Positions 1 to 6,964 of a stretch of DNA of 9,242 bases are shown in pieces (position 1 is the stretch's first letter; each line of letters starts with the position of its first letter). A program made the position numbers and the translations under genes. The DNA lies in assembly GCA_037442005.1 (NCBI GenBank), contig JBBIRA010000054.1:1-9242 (forward strand), written 5' to 3'. This stretch comes from Leptospirillum sp037442005 (GTDB taxonomy: Bacteria > Nitrospirota > Leptospirillia > Leptospirillales > Leptospirillaceae). The notes under the pieces were generated by a model. It had not been told where the DNA came from. It was given only the letters and a program-made list of their open reading frames with translations, and did not search any database.

Positions 1-1320
1 CTCCGCCTCTTCGGGAGTGATCTCCGTCGTCCGAAAATGTCGGACCGGGTGAACCTGATAGACAGCTGTTTTTCCGTATTCACAAAATTTCAGCTCTCCG
101 GTATTGGTGTATCCATCGGAAATCCAGCCTGCCGGACGACTTTTGGAGGATAGGGTTTCGATCGTTTCACGAATCGCCCGGTCAAGAGCCCTGTATCCAT
201 GAAGCCGTCCAGTCGGGTCACGCTTCGGATTGATCGGCAGCACTGGATAAAGGGCCTGGATACTGACCACAGCCACCATGAACCATCCCAGTGCCAGTGA
301 ATAAACAACTGTTTTCCGCAGCCGATCTGATCCTTCAAGCCACCGGGGGATAGACCTTCCCAGCAAAACAAAGGCACCCAGATACCCCTCGACAGCCCAG
401 TTGGCTTCCACTTTCCCATGAAGCGCCGAATAGCCGAAAAAGAGGAGAACAGGGTATGAAATCAACCAGAGATAGAGTTCCGGATCGGGCACCGATCGGG
501 AAAACCATTGCCGCAATCCACTGAACCCAACCGCCAGAATCAACAGGAAGATCCCCGGGGTGATCATCAGAAGCTGGCCGCCAAGATAATCCGGAACGGT
601 CTGCCAGGCGGGCGACTGATGCAAGGACATCCCGTGATGCCACTGAAAAAGATAGGAGGCCCAGCCATGATCCCTGTTCCAGAGGACATCCGGCAAAAAG
701 ATCAGAAACGCCAAAAACAGCGCCAGATAAACGATTGGAGAGATGAGCCACTTTCTGCGATCGGGGTTAAGCCACAGGTAAAGGGCGATCTCGGGAAGCA
801 GCAGGATCATCGGATACTTGGCCAAAAGACCGAACCCGAACAGGATCCCTGAAAAAAGGACCAGCATTTTCCGGTTTTCCGTCACCCCTTTATAAAAAAC
901 CAGAGCCGTCCAGAAATACAGAACGACTTCAGGGGTATCCGGGGTCATCAGAAAACCGCCGGCGGAAAACAGGAGCGTCGCATTGATCAGAATGACGGCC
1001 CAGAGACCGGCCCACCGGTCACGAAAGAGCGTCTTTCCACTCCAGTACATCATGAAAGACAAAAGAATCGTTGAAACAAGCGGGAAAAACCGGATGGCAA
1101 AGCGATTGTTTCCGAACAGATCGGTACAAGCCCGGATAATCCAGGCAATCAGGGGAGGATGATCAAAATAGCCGCCCCGGGGATGAAGAGACCATGTCCA
1201 GTAATACGCCTCATCCGGCGCGAGACCCGTCCCCAGGGCCAGCGCCAGATGAAGGAGAAGGCTTCCCATTGTCACGACAATGGCAATCCTTCCGGGATGG
1301 CGCAAGAGAAAGTCTTTCAA
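1..1320 (-). CDS. GT39 family membrane glycosyltransferase (ArnT/PMT-like), 3' end cut by window edge
   Basis: One uninterrupted reading frame of 440 codons runs from a TTG at 1320 to base 1 with no stop, so the C terminus is missing. The protein is a hydrophobic, multi-spanning inner-membrane enzyme. The GT39/PMT_2 signature is clear: DEAYYW in the first periplasmic loop (Asp36-Glu37, the expected catalytic acid pair), YFDHPPLIAW at 51-60, MTPDTP at 125-130, GLLAKYP at 164-170 and a KVEANW motif at 303-308. Family members move a sugar from a polyprenyl-phosphate carrier to a lipid or protein acceptor on the periplasmic side. Hydrophobic segments stop near residue 360, after which a soluble domain begins. 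The TTG overlaps the TGA of the upstream GT2 gene (TTGA) and has a GGGGAG ribosome site 9 bases away. An in-frame ATG at codon 18 lacks such a site and would trim the first membrane helix. Donor and acceptor are unknown. It is a distant paralogue of the gene at 3381-5039. Confidence 0.9.
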   Translation of the reverse strand, partial: MKDFLLRHPGRIAIVVTMGSLLLHLALALGTGLAPDEAYYWTWSLHPRGGYFDHPPLIAWIIRACTDLFGNNRFAIRFFPLVSTILLSFMMYWSGKTLFRDRWAGLWAVILINATLLFSAGGFLMTPDTPEVVLYFWTALVFYKGVTENRKMLVLFSGILFGFGLLAKYPMILLLPEIALYLWLNPDRRKWLISPIVYLALFLAFLIFLPDVLWNRDHGWASYLFQWHHGMSLHQSPAWQTVPDYLGGQLLMITPGIFLLILAVGFSGLRQWFSRSVPDPELYLWLISYPVLLFFGYSALHGKVEANWAVEGYLGAFVLLGRSIPRWLEGSDRLRKTVVYSLALGWFMVAVVSIQALYPVLPINPKRDPTGRLHGYRALDRAIRETIETLSSKSRPAGWISDGYTNTGELKFCEYGKTAVYQVHPVRHFRTTEITPEEAE

Positions 1321-2165
1321 TGGACGCCGCTCCCCATGTAATGACGGCGAAACCGCCAGAGCCTGAGAAGACTGTCCCAGAGAATTTTCCCGTTCAGCGT
1401 TGACTCTCCGAGAATCCGGTCGGTAAAGGTAATGGGAACCTCTCCCAGGACAAACCCTTTCCGGGACAACACCATCAGGATTTCCTGAAGAACGGAAGGC
1501 CCCCGGCTTTCAAGCTCTTCCCAGGGAACAGCCGCCAGCGCCTGCCGTCTGAAGACCCGATATCCCGAGGTGATATCCCTGTAGGGGATCCCGAGAACGG
1601 CCCGGGCATAGAGATTGGCGGCCCAGGTGAGAAGGACACGGGAAAACGGACGGCCGACCTGGCGACCTCCCGGAACAAGACGGGATCCGATGGCTCCATC
1701 GAAGCCGGAAACCCCTTCAATCAGGACAGGCAGATCCTCGGGCCGGTGAGAGCCGTCGGCATCCATTTCCCCGATCAACGGGAATCCCAGATCGACAGCG
1801 GTGACCATCGCCTCGATCCCCGCGGGACCCCTGCCCCGGTCGGATAGCCGTTCGAGGAGATAGACGGGATGACCTGAAGAATGAATGTAGTCTTCCACGA
1901 TACGGGAGGTCCCATCCGGGGAATTATCATCCGCCACCATGACGGCCCCCCCCAATCCCTGAGCGAGAACGCCTTCGATGATCCCGATGATATTCATCGA
2001 TTCATTGTAGGTCGGGATAATCATCACAAAGCGAAGTGTGGCGGGATCCACCTCTAAAGGACAGACCAGCCGGGAGCGGGACTTTTCCGACAATCTCGCC
2101 CGGATGCTGGAAAGGTCCGGAACGGCCCCCTGCGAGAAGTCCGCCCTTTGATTCAGTTTGGCCAT
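1317..2165 (-). CDS. GT2 family glycosyltransferase, polyprenyl-phosphate sugar synthase type (DPM1-like)
   Basis: This 282-residue soluble protein has the dolichol-phosphate mannose synthase fold signature: IIPTYNE at 49-55, VADDNSPDGT at 77-86, a DAD motif at 135-137 in EMDADGSHRPEDLP, DITSGYRVF at 197-205 and ITFTDR near 245-250. The family transfers a sugar from a nucleotide donor (GDP-mannose in DPM1) to polyprenyl phosphate at the cytoplasmic face. There are no C-terminal membrane helices, so it should be peripheral. About 46 residues precede the first strand, longer than usual. The ATG at 2165 shares its A with the TGA of the GT9 gene (TGATG), a sign of translational coupling. An in-frame GTG at 2213 would add 16 residues but has no ribosome site and overlaps GT9 more. 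The next gene is a GT39 enzyme, a class that consumes lipid-phosphate sugars, so the pair plausibly makes and uses the same donor. The sugar cannot be read from sequence. Confidence 0.92.
   Translation of the reverse strand: MAKLNQRADFSQGAVPDLSSIRARLSEKSRSRLVCPLEVDPATLRFVMIIPTYNESMNIIGIIEGVLAQGLGGAVMVADDNSPDGTSRIVEDYIHSSGHPVYLLERLSDRGRGPAGIEAMVTAVDLGFPLIGEMDADGSHRPEDLPVLIEGVSGFDGAIGSRLVPGGRQVGRPFSRVLLTWAANLYARAVLGIPYRDITSGYRVFRRQALAAVPWEELESRGPSVLQEILMVLSRKGFVLGEVPITFTDRILGESTLNGKILWDSLLRLWRFRRHYMGSGVH
1330..1335 (-). promoter_or_regulatory. Shine-Dalgarno site that supports a TTG start
   Basis: The minus strand reads GGGGAG here, 9 bases before the TTG at 1320 and inside the last codons of the GT2 gene. 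It is the main reason for choosing the TTG as the start of the GT39 gene over the ATG further in. Confidence 0.6.
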
Positions 2166-3349
2166 CAGGCGTTTCCCGCGGGCAGACGTTGATTTGTTGC
2201 CGGAAGATTCCACTGTCGGAGGATAGCCTCAAGGACTGTTTCCGGCCGGACAAGTTCCATACAGGAAGGATGAATATCACAGGACCGTTTATAACATGGT
2301 GCACACTCGATGGGTGTAATGATCTTTTCTCCTCTTCCGAACATTTCAATTTCATGGGGCTGTGTCGACCCGAAAATACTCACCACTCTGACGCCGACAG
2401 AAAGTCCGACATGCATTCCGAGGGTATCACCGGTCAGAACGACGTGGCACAGAGAGACCAGTGCGGAAAACACTCCCAGTGAATGGCCCGTTCCGACATC
2501 CTTGATAAAAGGCCCTTCAAAACGGCGATGAAGTTCGGAGATCCGGTCAGACTCACGGTCTCCTCCCAGAAGAAGAACTGTTATTCCCCGGCTTTCAAGC
2601 TCTTTTAAAAGGGCGACATAACCCAAAAGAGTCCAGTCCTTGTTGACAAAAACGCCGCCTGCCCCCGTATTGATCCCCAACACTTTTGTTGACGCCGAAA
2701 GTCCCGTTCCCGCCAGAAGACATCGGGCCTTCTCCCGGTCGGCATCCGCAACATCGAGGTGGTAATCATCAAGGGCTGGATCATAGGGGAGACCCACCGC
2801 TTCCGCCAGTAAATCGGGATAGGTCCGCCGATTTTGGTAAAATTTCAGGTTATTGTCGAGGCCAAGCCGATAATAATAAGCCATTTCAGGGTTTAAAGGG
2901 TAGACCGCCCCACACTGGTTCACCCCCATTCCGCGTTTGTCATTCGACCTTGCCACCATGCAAAGAGCGGCGACTTCGGGTTCCTTGTCGAGCGACAGGA
3001 CCAGATCGAACTCTTCGACCGACAGACGGGGCAGCACATCGACGGTGTATGGCCAGACCCGGTCCACCAGCGAACGGGGCACCAGAGGGACCGCGCCAGG
3101 GGCCGTAATCCAGGTGATATGGCTCTGGGGGTATTTTCTTTTGATCCCTCCCAGAAGGATTGTCGTCCGGAGGACATCTCCCAGAGCGCCGGTCTTGATG
3201 ATCAGGATCCTGAACCCCTGGGGGCTGTAATGGGGACATTCCCGACATTCCCTGTTAAAGCGGCAGGGACGATCACCGAGGTAGTATCGACAGTCCAGCG
3301 CCACTTCGACCGGATGGACCATCTCTTTTCCGAACACCGAAAGCTTCAT
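2165..3349 (-). CDS. GT9 family glycosyltransferase (ADP-heptose:LPS heptosyltransferase-like)
   Basis: The 394-residue product has the two-domain GT-B layout of WaaC/WaaF relatives. An N-terminal Rossmann start, ILIIKTGALGDVLRTT, is at 48-63. The donor-binding half holds INTGAGG at 226-232, a LLLGG strand at 259-263, TGDTLGMH at 306-313 and IFGSTQPHE at 325-333. These enzymes add heptose or a related sugar to the LPS inner core in the cytoplasm. A C-terminal cysteine cluster (Cys349, 352, 357, 363) resembles one common in the family. The N terminus carries a second cluster (Cys20, 29, 35, 38) ahead of the catalytic fold. The start is ATG at 3349, 9 bases from GGAGG; a TTG directly before it (3352) is the alternative. 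The stop overlaps the GT2 start by one base. The exact sugar and acceptor are not known; it could act on another surface glycan. Confidence 0.92.
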   Translation of the reverse strand: MKLSVFGKEMVHPVEVALDCRYYLGDRPCRFNRECRECPHYSPQGFRILIIKTGALGDVLRTTILLGGIKRKYPQSHITWITAPGAVPLVPRSLVDRVWPYTVDVLPRLSVEEFDLVLSLDKEPEVAALCMVARSNDKRGMGVNQCGAVYPLNPEMAYYYRLGLDNNLKFYQNRRTYPDLLAEAVGLPYDPALDDYHLDVADADREKARCLLAGTGLSASTKVLGINTGAGGVFVNKDWTLLGYVALLKELESRGITVLLLGGDRESDRISELHRRFEGPFIKDVGTGHSLGVFSALVSLCHVVLTGDTLGMHVGLSVGVRVVSIFGSTQPHEIEMFGRGEKIITPIECAPCYKRSCDIHPSCMELVRPETVLEAILRQWNLPATNQRLPAGNA

Positions 3350-3358
3350 CAAGGCTTT

Positions 3359-3363
3359 CCTCC
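3359..3363 (-). promoter_or_regulatory. Strong Shine-Dalgarno site of the GT9 gene
   Basis: The minus strand reads GGAGG, the strongest ribosome site seen in the window. It lies 9 bases before ATG 3349 and 6 bases before TTG 3352, in the 31-bp gap after the GT39 stop. Either start fits; ATG is preferred. Confidence 0.65.
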
Positions 3364-3380
3364 AAATTGATGGATATCCC

Positions 3381-5039
3381 TTACCGATTCTTATCGGGCC
3401 AGGGGTCTTTTAAAAAACCGTTCAGCCGGTAAAGATAAAAAACTCTGGCAAGACGCCCCCGCCTGTAAATCCGGAACGATGGAAGTTTCTCGATCGAACG
3501 GAAGGTACCGGGAGGATAAAACGTCCGGGGATCCCGGGGATATTTGTCCGTCGCCACATAGATCGCATCCCGGCCGAAAAATCGTCCCGGAGGATTCCAG
3601 AAATCGAACTGGTTGTGATCCGGCGACAAACATAACGTCCGGTCTGGGGCATTCTCATAAAAGGCCAGCTCATCGGCTGTGTTGAAATGTTCTGAAATAA
3701 AAATCACCTGTCGCGTTTCTTTCTCCCCGAGTGTTTCCTTGAGATGAACCGCAAGGCGGCGAAAGCCAAACAGGTCGTTCGTAATGTCTACCCAGGGGGG
3801 GACAGGCTTCCATGAAGTGGCAAGACCCAATGGATGCATCGTCAGCCGGAACGTCGGTGCCTCTTTAGGAAGCGGAATCAGGGCAAAGACCACCTGGAGC
3901 GGGGCCAGAAGCGTCAGAAAAGCCCCAAGCCCGACACCCGCCTTATACCAGGAAACCATTTTAGGCGATCCACTTTCCCATCGCCAGAGCGCCAGTGAAA
4001 GGATCGAGACAAGATACCCCAATGCCGGCCAATGGGGCAAAATCGGATGAACAATCCCGATCGTATTGAAAAAAAGAATCGGGATCACTGAAAACCAGAA
4101 GATAATCCGGTATCGGATCCGGTCAATCGAAAACGGCATCGCCCGGATTGTCCGGAAGAGAACGACCAGCGATCCCAGCAGAAGGATCCACAGAACAGGA
4201 GACAAATATCCCGCCTGTCCAAAAATCATCTGGTAATAACGGACAAAATCAAAATCTCCCCCGGACAACCCATGGCTCAACTGGAACAGGAACGACGCCC
4301 CGTGATGAAGATGGTTCCAGTAAAAAATGGGCCAGGAAGCGAAAAGTCCCAGCACCAGCGCAATCCAGGGCCCCCATGTCAGAAGGGATTTCCTGAGCCG
4401 AGGTTCTGTCCAGAGCACCATCACCGTCACAAAGGGAAGAAGCACCGCATTGTACTTTGACAGGAGTCCCATGCCGAAAAGAAGCCCGAGCAAGACCCAG
4501 TTTGTAAGGGTAGCCCCGGGAGACAGCGCTCCGGGAGTCTCCCGGGAAACAAGTGTTTTGTCCAGTCGGGGAAAGAACGTAAGAGAAAGGTAGAGGAACA
4601 GAAGCCAGAACACCGACAGCGGATCATCCGGGATCATCAGCGTCGATCCCAGGATGCCGAATAGCGGAATCACGTTTAACAGAATCATCGACGACAGGAC
4701 AACCCGTCGATCCCGGGTCACCGTGGTCGCGATCAGGTAAAAAAGAACGGATGAAAGCAAAAAACAGACCGGCGCAAAAAAGCGGACGGCAAATGCGTTA
4801 TGGCCAAAAATGGCCAGGGCATCCCGGATCAGGACGCCGATCATCATGGGATGGTCAAAAAAGCTGTAATCCGGATGAACCGCATACATGTAATAGTGGG
4901 CTTCATCGTTTCCCAGATCGAACTGTCCGATCAGAGCCAGACGGATGACAAACGTCCCCAGAATCAGTCCGAGGACATTCCGGTCGGAGAAGAGTTCTCG
5001 AAGACCCGGGCCGGAGCCTTTTTTGGGTTCATGGGGCAA
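3381..5039 (-). CDS. GT39 family membrane glycosyltransferase (ArnT/PMT-like)
   Basis: A complete 552-residue protein, close to the length of E. coli ArnT (about 550). Roughly ten or more hydrophobic segments fill residues 22-390, followed by about 160 soluble residues that should lie in the periplasm. GT39 marks are NDEAHYY at 44-50 (Asp45-Glu46, expected catalytic pair), FFDHP at 60-64, MIPDDP at 135-140, GLLSKYNAVLL at 191-201 and LPHWPALGYL at 334-343. The family uses polyprenyl-phosphate sugars as donors. The usual HPP of the first loop reads HPM here. The start is a TTG at 5039 with AAGGA 8 bases upstream; it overlaps the end of the PAP2 gene by 11 bp, and no good in-frame ATG lies nearby. 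It matches the GT39 gene at 1-1320 in motif order but with low identity, so the two probably differ in sugar or acceptor. Sugar and target are unknown. Confidence 0.92.
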   Translation of the reverse strand: MPHEPKKGSGPGLRELFSDRNVLGLILGTFVIRLALIGQFDLGNDEAHYYMYAVHPDYSFFDHPMMIGVLIRDALAIFGHNAFAVRFFAPVCFLLSSVLFYLIATTVTRDRRVVLSSMILLNVIPLFGILGSTLMIPDDPLSVFWLLFLYLSLTFFPRLDKTLVSRETPGALSPGATLTNWVLLGLLFGMGLLSKYNAVLLPFVTVMVLWTEPRLRKSLLTWGPWIALVLGLFASWPIFYWNHLHHGASFLFQLSHGLSGGDFDFVRYYQMIFGQAGYLSPVLWILLLGSLVVLFRTIRAMPFSIDRIRYRIIFWFSVIPILFFNTIGIVHPILPHWPALGYLVSILSLALWRWESGSPKMVSWYKAGVGLGAFLTLLAPLQVVFALIPLPKEAPTFRLTMHPLGLATSWKPVPPWVDITNDLFGFRRLAVHLKETLGEKETRQVIFISEHFNTADELAFYENAPDRTLCLSPDHNQFDFWNPPGRFFGRDAIYVATDKYPRDPRTFYPPGTFRSIEKLPSFRIYRRGRLARVFYLYRLNGFLKDPWPDKNR

Positions 5040-5619
5040 GAGAGGGATCCTTTTCCACAGAACGGGGCGTCAGAAAGGAAAAGTGACGGGAAACTTTAAG
5101 GACAACCGCTGAGACCAGGTAACCGATCGCAATGCCGATGACCGCCCCTCCCAATACATCAAAAGGGTAATGAACACCGATATAGACGCGGGAGTACCCT
5201 ACCATGGCCGCGAAAACATAGGCTGGAATCATCGCTTTGGGGTAAATCCTCGAAAGGATCGTTGCCGCACAGAAGATATTCACCGCATGAGAAGAAGGAA
5301 ACGAAAAAGAATCCGAGCAACCCTTCAGCAGATGGTCCGAGACAATACCGTGACACGGTCTTGGACGGGCCACAAGACTCTTGATCCCGAAGCTCGACAG
5401 CGGATCACTCACCCCCACCCCGCACAACAGGGAAACCACCAGACGCCGTCCCCTGTTGCCGCAAGTCGTCAATAAGAAAAGGGCCGCAACGACAGCGGCC
5501 AGTCCAAAGTTCTCGGGAACCGTGATAAAAACCATGAAGGTATTGAGCCATTGGGGATGGGGACCAAAGAAAACCAGATTGTAAAGCGAACGATCTTCAG
5601 ATAAAAGAGATTGGATCAC
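5029..5619 (-). CDS. PAP2 family membrane phosphatase (lipid or polyprenyl-diphosphate phosphatase)
   Basis: This 196-residue membrane protein has all three acid-phosphatase motifs of the PAP2 superfamily: KSLVARPRP at 80-88 (Lys-x6-Arg-Pro), PSSH at 108-111, and SRVYIGVHYPFD at 143-154 (Arg144, the nucleophile-type His150 and Asp154). The enzymes remove phosphate from lipid substrates at the periplasmic face; known roles are recycling undecaprenyl diphosphate (PgpB/YbjG/BcrC) and trimming lipid A phosphates (LpxE/LpxF). The start is GTG at 5619 and overlaps the cysE stop as GTGA; its ribosome site is weak, so translation is probably coupled to cysE. The 3' end overlaps the GT39 gene by 11 bp. 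Lying directly before glycosyltransferases that use polyprenyl carriers, it more likely serves lipid-carrier recycling or lipid A editing than phosphatidylglycerol synthesis, but sequence alone cannot choose. Confidence 0.9.
   Translation of the reverse strand: MIQSLLSEDRSLYNLVFFGPHPQWLNTFMVFITVPENFGLAAVVAALFLLTTCGNRGRRLVVSLLCGVGVSDPLSSFGIKSLVARPRPCHGIVSDHLLKGCSDSFSFPSSHAVNIFCAATILSRIYPKAMIPAYVFAAMVGYSRVYIGVHYPFDVLGGAVIGIAIGYLVSAVVLKVSRHFSFLTPRSVEKDPSLAP
5048..5052 (-). promoter_or_regulatory. Shine-Dalgarno site that supports a TTG start
   Basis: The minus strand reads AAGGA, 8 bases before the TTG at 5039 and within the last codons of the PAP2 gene. An out-of-frame ATG close by (5032-5030) cannot serve the GT39 frame, so the site decides in favour of TTG. 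Confidence 0.55.
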
Positions 5620-6356
5620 TCTTTATCGCTCTCTTTTTTGCTGAGTGTATGATCCCTTTTGTGACGGAGCTCTTCTCTCAGATCCGAAATGATCCGTTCG
5701 AGCGATTCAATCCGCTCGATGTAAGGGTCCGGCATGTCCTGATGGTTTAAGAACTCTTCGGGGTACCCCACATCTTTCGAACGCACGACGCGGCCGGGTA
5801 TGCCGACTACCGTACAGTTGGCAGGAACCGAACGCAAGACTACGGCATTGGACCCTACACGGACCCCATCACCAATCCGGATGTCGCCCAGGATTTTCGC
5901 CCCGGCACCGACAAGCACATGGTTTCCGAGCGTCGGATGGCGCTTGTGGCCCTTGTCCTTGCCGTTCCCCCCAAGGCTCACACCCTGAAAAAGAGTCACG
6001 TCTGTTCCCACAACCGTTGTTTCCCCGATGACGACACCCATTCCATGGTCAATGAAAAACCCTTTGCCAATCGACGCGCCAGGATGAATTTCAATCCCGG
6101 TCAGAAACCGGCTGAAAGCCGACAGGATGCGGGCCGTCAACCGGAATCCGCGCCGGTTTAGAGGATGGGCCAGACGGTGGATGAGCAGGGCATGAAACCC
6201 CGGATAAGTCAGCAGGACTTCCCAGGGAGAGCGCGCGGCAGGATCCCGCTCAAAGACAGCGTGATAGTCGCACCATACTGTCTTCCAGAACTCTTCTGGG
6301 GAAGCATCCGTCCGGGCTGTGTCCGTCTGGCCTGATGGCCGTTCTGCGCTATTCAT
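5616..6356 (-). CDS. cysE: Serine O-acetyltransferase (CysE/EpsC type)
   Basis: The enzyme acetylates L-serine with acetyl-CoA to O-acetylserine, the first step of cysteine synthesis, in the cytoplasm. The 246-residue protein has an alpha-helical N-terminal part (about 22-85) and then a left-handed beta-helix of hexapeptide repeats (about 88-190). The catalytic signature DHGMGVVIGETTVVG is at 103-117 with His104, and the CoA/active-site loop GNGKDKGHKRHPTLG at 130-144. The length fits the shorter EpsC type. The charged tail (211-246) looks helical and extends past the usual C terminus. The start ATG lies 22 bp after ispF; GAGAG sits very close to it, so the ribosome site is poor. No cysteine synthase or cysS gene follows; a PAP2 gene overlaps its stop instead. 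Confidence 0.95.
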   Translation of the reverse strand: MNSAERPSGQTDTARTDASPEEFWKTVWCDYHAVFERDPAARSPWEVLLTYPGFHALLIHRLAHPLNRRGFRLTARILSAFSRFLTGIEIHPGASIGKGFFIDHGMGVVIGETTVVGTDVTLFQGVSLGGNGKDKGHKRHPTLGNHVLVGAGAKILGDIRIGDGVRVGSNAVVLRSVPANCTVVGIPGRVVRSKDVGYPEEFLNHQDMPDPYIERIESLERIISDLREELRHKRDHTLSKKESDKE

Positions 6357-6378
6357 TCTCTCATTCTAAACGAACCGG

Positions 6379-6894
6379 TCAATAAGGGACAACGGTCACG
6401 ATCGCAAGAGCGACAATCCCTTCCTCACGACCGGTGAACCCCATCTTCTCCGTGGTTGTGGCCTTGATCGCCACATCCTGGGGGCTGACGCCCAAAATGG
6501 GAGACAGGACATTCTGCATGGACAGGACGTGGGGGGCCATCTTCGGCCGCTCCGCCAGAATCGTCACATCGGCCTGATAGGGACGATACTGTTTTTCATG
6601 GACCAGTTCCACGATTTTTTTCAGAAAAAAAAGACTGTCCATCCCTTTATAACGATCATCGGAAGGCGGAAAATGGCGCCCGATATCTCCAAGCCCCACC
6701 GATCCAAGAAGCGCATCACATAATGCGTGGACCACCGCATCCGCATCCGAATGGCCCAGAAGACCCCGGTCAAAGGGAATATGGACCCCCCCCAGAATCA
6801 GTTTTCGGCCTTCTGAAAACGGATGGACATCAACCCCCTGGCCGACGCGTGGATATCGTTGGAGAGGTGCATTTTCGTTTGACCCTGTTTCCAT
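6379..6894 (-). CDS. ispF: 2-C-methyl-D-erythritol 2,4-cyclodiphosphate synthase
   Basis: IspF closes CDP-methylerythritol phosphate into the cyclic diphosphate with loss of CMP, the fifth step of the MEP isoprenoid pathway; the family forms cytoplasmic trimers. The 171-residue protein shows the metal ligands in VDVHPF (Asp22, His24) and His56 in GHSDADAVVH (47-56), plus GLGDIGRHFPPSD at 67-79 and the C-terminal signature KATTTEKMGFTGREEGI at 144-160. It is a stand-alone protein, not fused to IspD. Compared with the usual 155-160 residues it has about 14 extra N-terminal residues, but the ATG at 6894 has AGGAG 11 bases upstream, which supports this start. It lies 70 bp downstream of ispD, the longest gap in the window, and 22 bp before cysE. 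Confidence 0.97.
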   Translation of the reverse strand: METGSNENAPLQRYPRVGQGVDVHPFSEGRKLILGGVHIPFDRGLLGHSDADAVVHALCDALLGSVGLGDIGRHFPPSDDRYKGMDSLFFLKKIVELVHEKQYRPYQADVTILAERPKMAPHVLSMQNVLSPILGVSPQDVAIKATTTEKMGFTGREEGIVALAIVTVVPY

Positions 6895-6964
6895 TGTTCG
6901 GGTTACTCCTTTTTTTTCTTATTTTGCATGAACAAGATCTTCATCGCTTGGCTCATCCGATCAA
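6895..6964 (-). other. ispD-ispF spacer with a possible 17-codon leader reading frame
   Basis: This is the longest intergenic stretch in the window. On the minus strand it holds an ATG (6956-6954) opening a 17-codon frame that ends in a lysine-rich tail and stops at TAA 6905-6903, directly after the AGGAG (6910-6906) that serves ispF. An A-rich run of eight As precedes that ribosome site. The frame might couple ispF translation to ispD, or it may be chance in an AT-rich spacer. I see no convincing promoter or terminator hairpin. Confidence 0.3.

Noticed and set aside
90..751. Minus-strand frames of 109 and 138 codons at 90-419 and 335-751
   Set aside because: Both lie in other frames inside the continuous 440-codon GT39 frame, which has clear family motifs; they show low-complexity Trp/Ser/Gly-rich shadow translations.
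1..1320. A frameshifted or decayed gene at the left end
   Set aside because: Reading the minus strand codon by codon gives 440 codons with no stop and all GT39 motifs in order, so the gene is intact as far as the window shows.
2165..2213. Upstream GTG start for the GT2 gene at 2213
   Set aside because: No ribosome site before it and a larger overlap with GT9; the ATG at 2165 sits in a TGATG coupling junction.
2036..3108. Plus-strand frames of 148 and 140 codons at 2036-2482 and 2686-3108
   Set aside because: Antisense to the GT2 and GT9 genes, no recognisable motif or ribosome site, and composition of a shadow.
6600..6640. Paired T and A runs (7 T, then 8 A) as a terminator hairpin
   Set aside because: The runs lie inside ispF codons for a Phe/Leu/Lys-rich segment, and there is no GC-rich stem with a following T tract in the direction of transcription.
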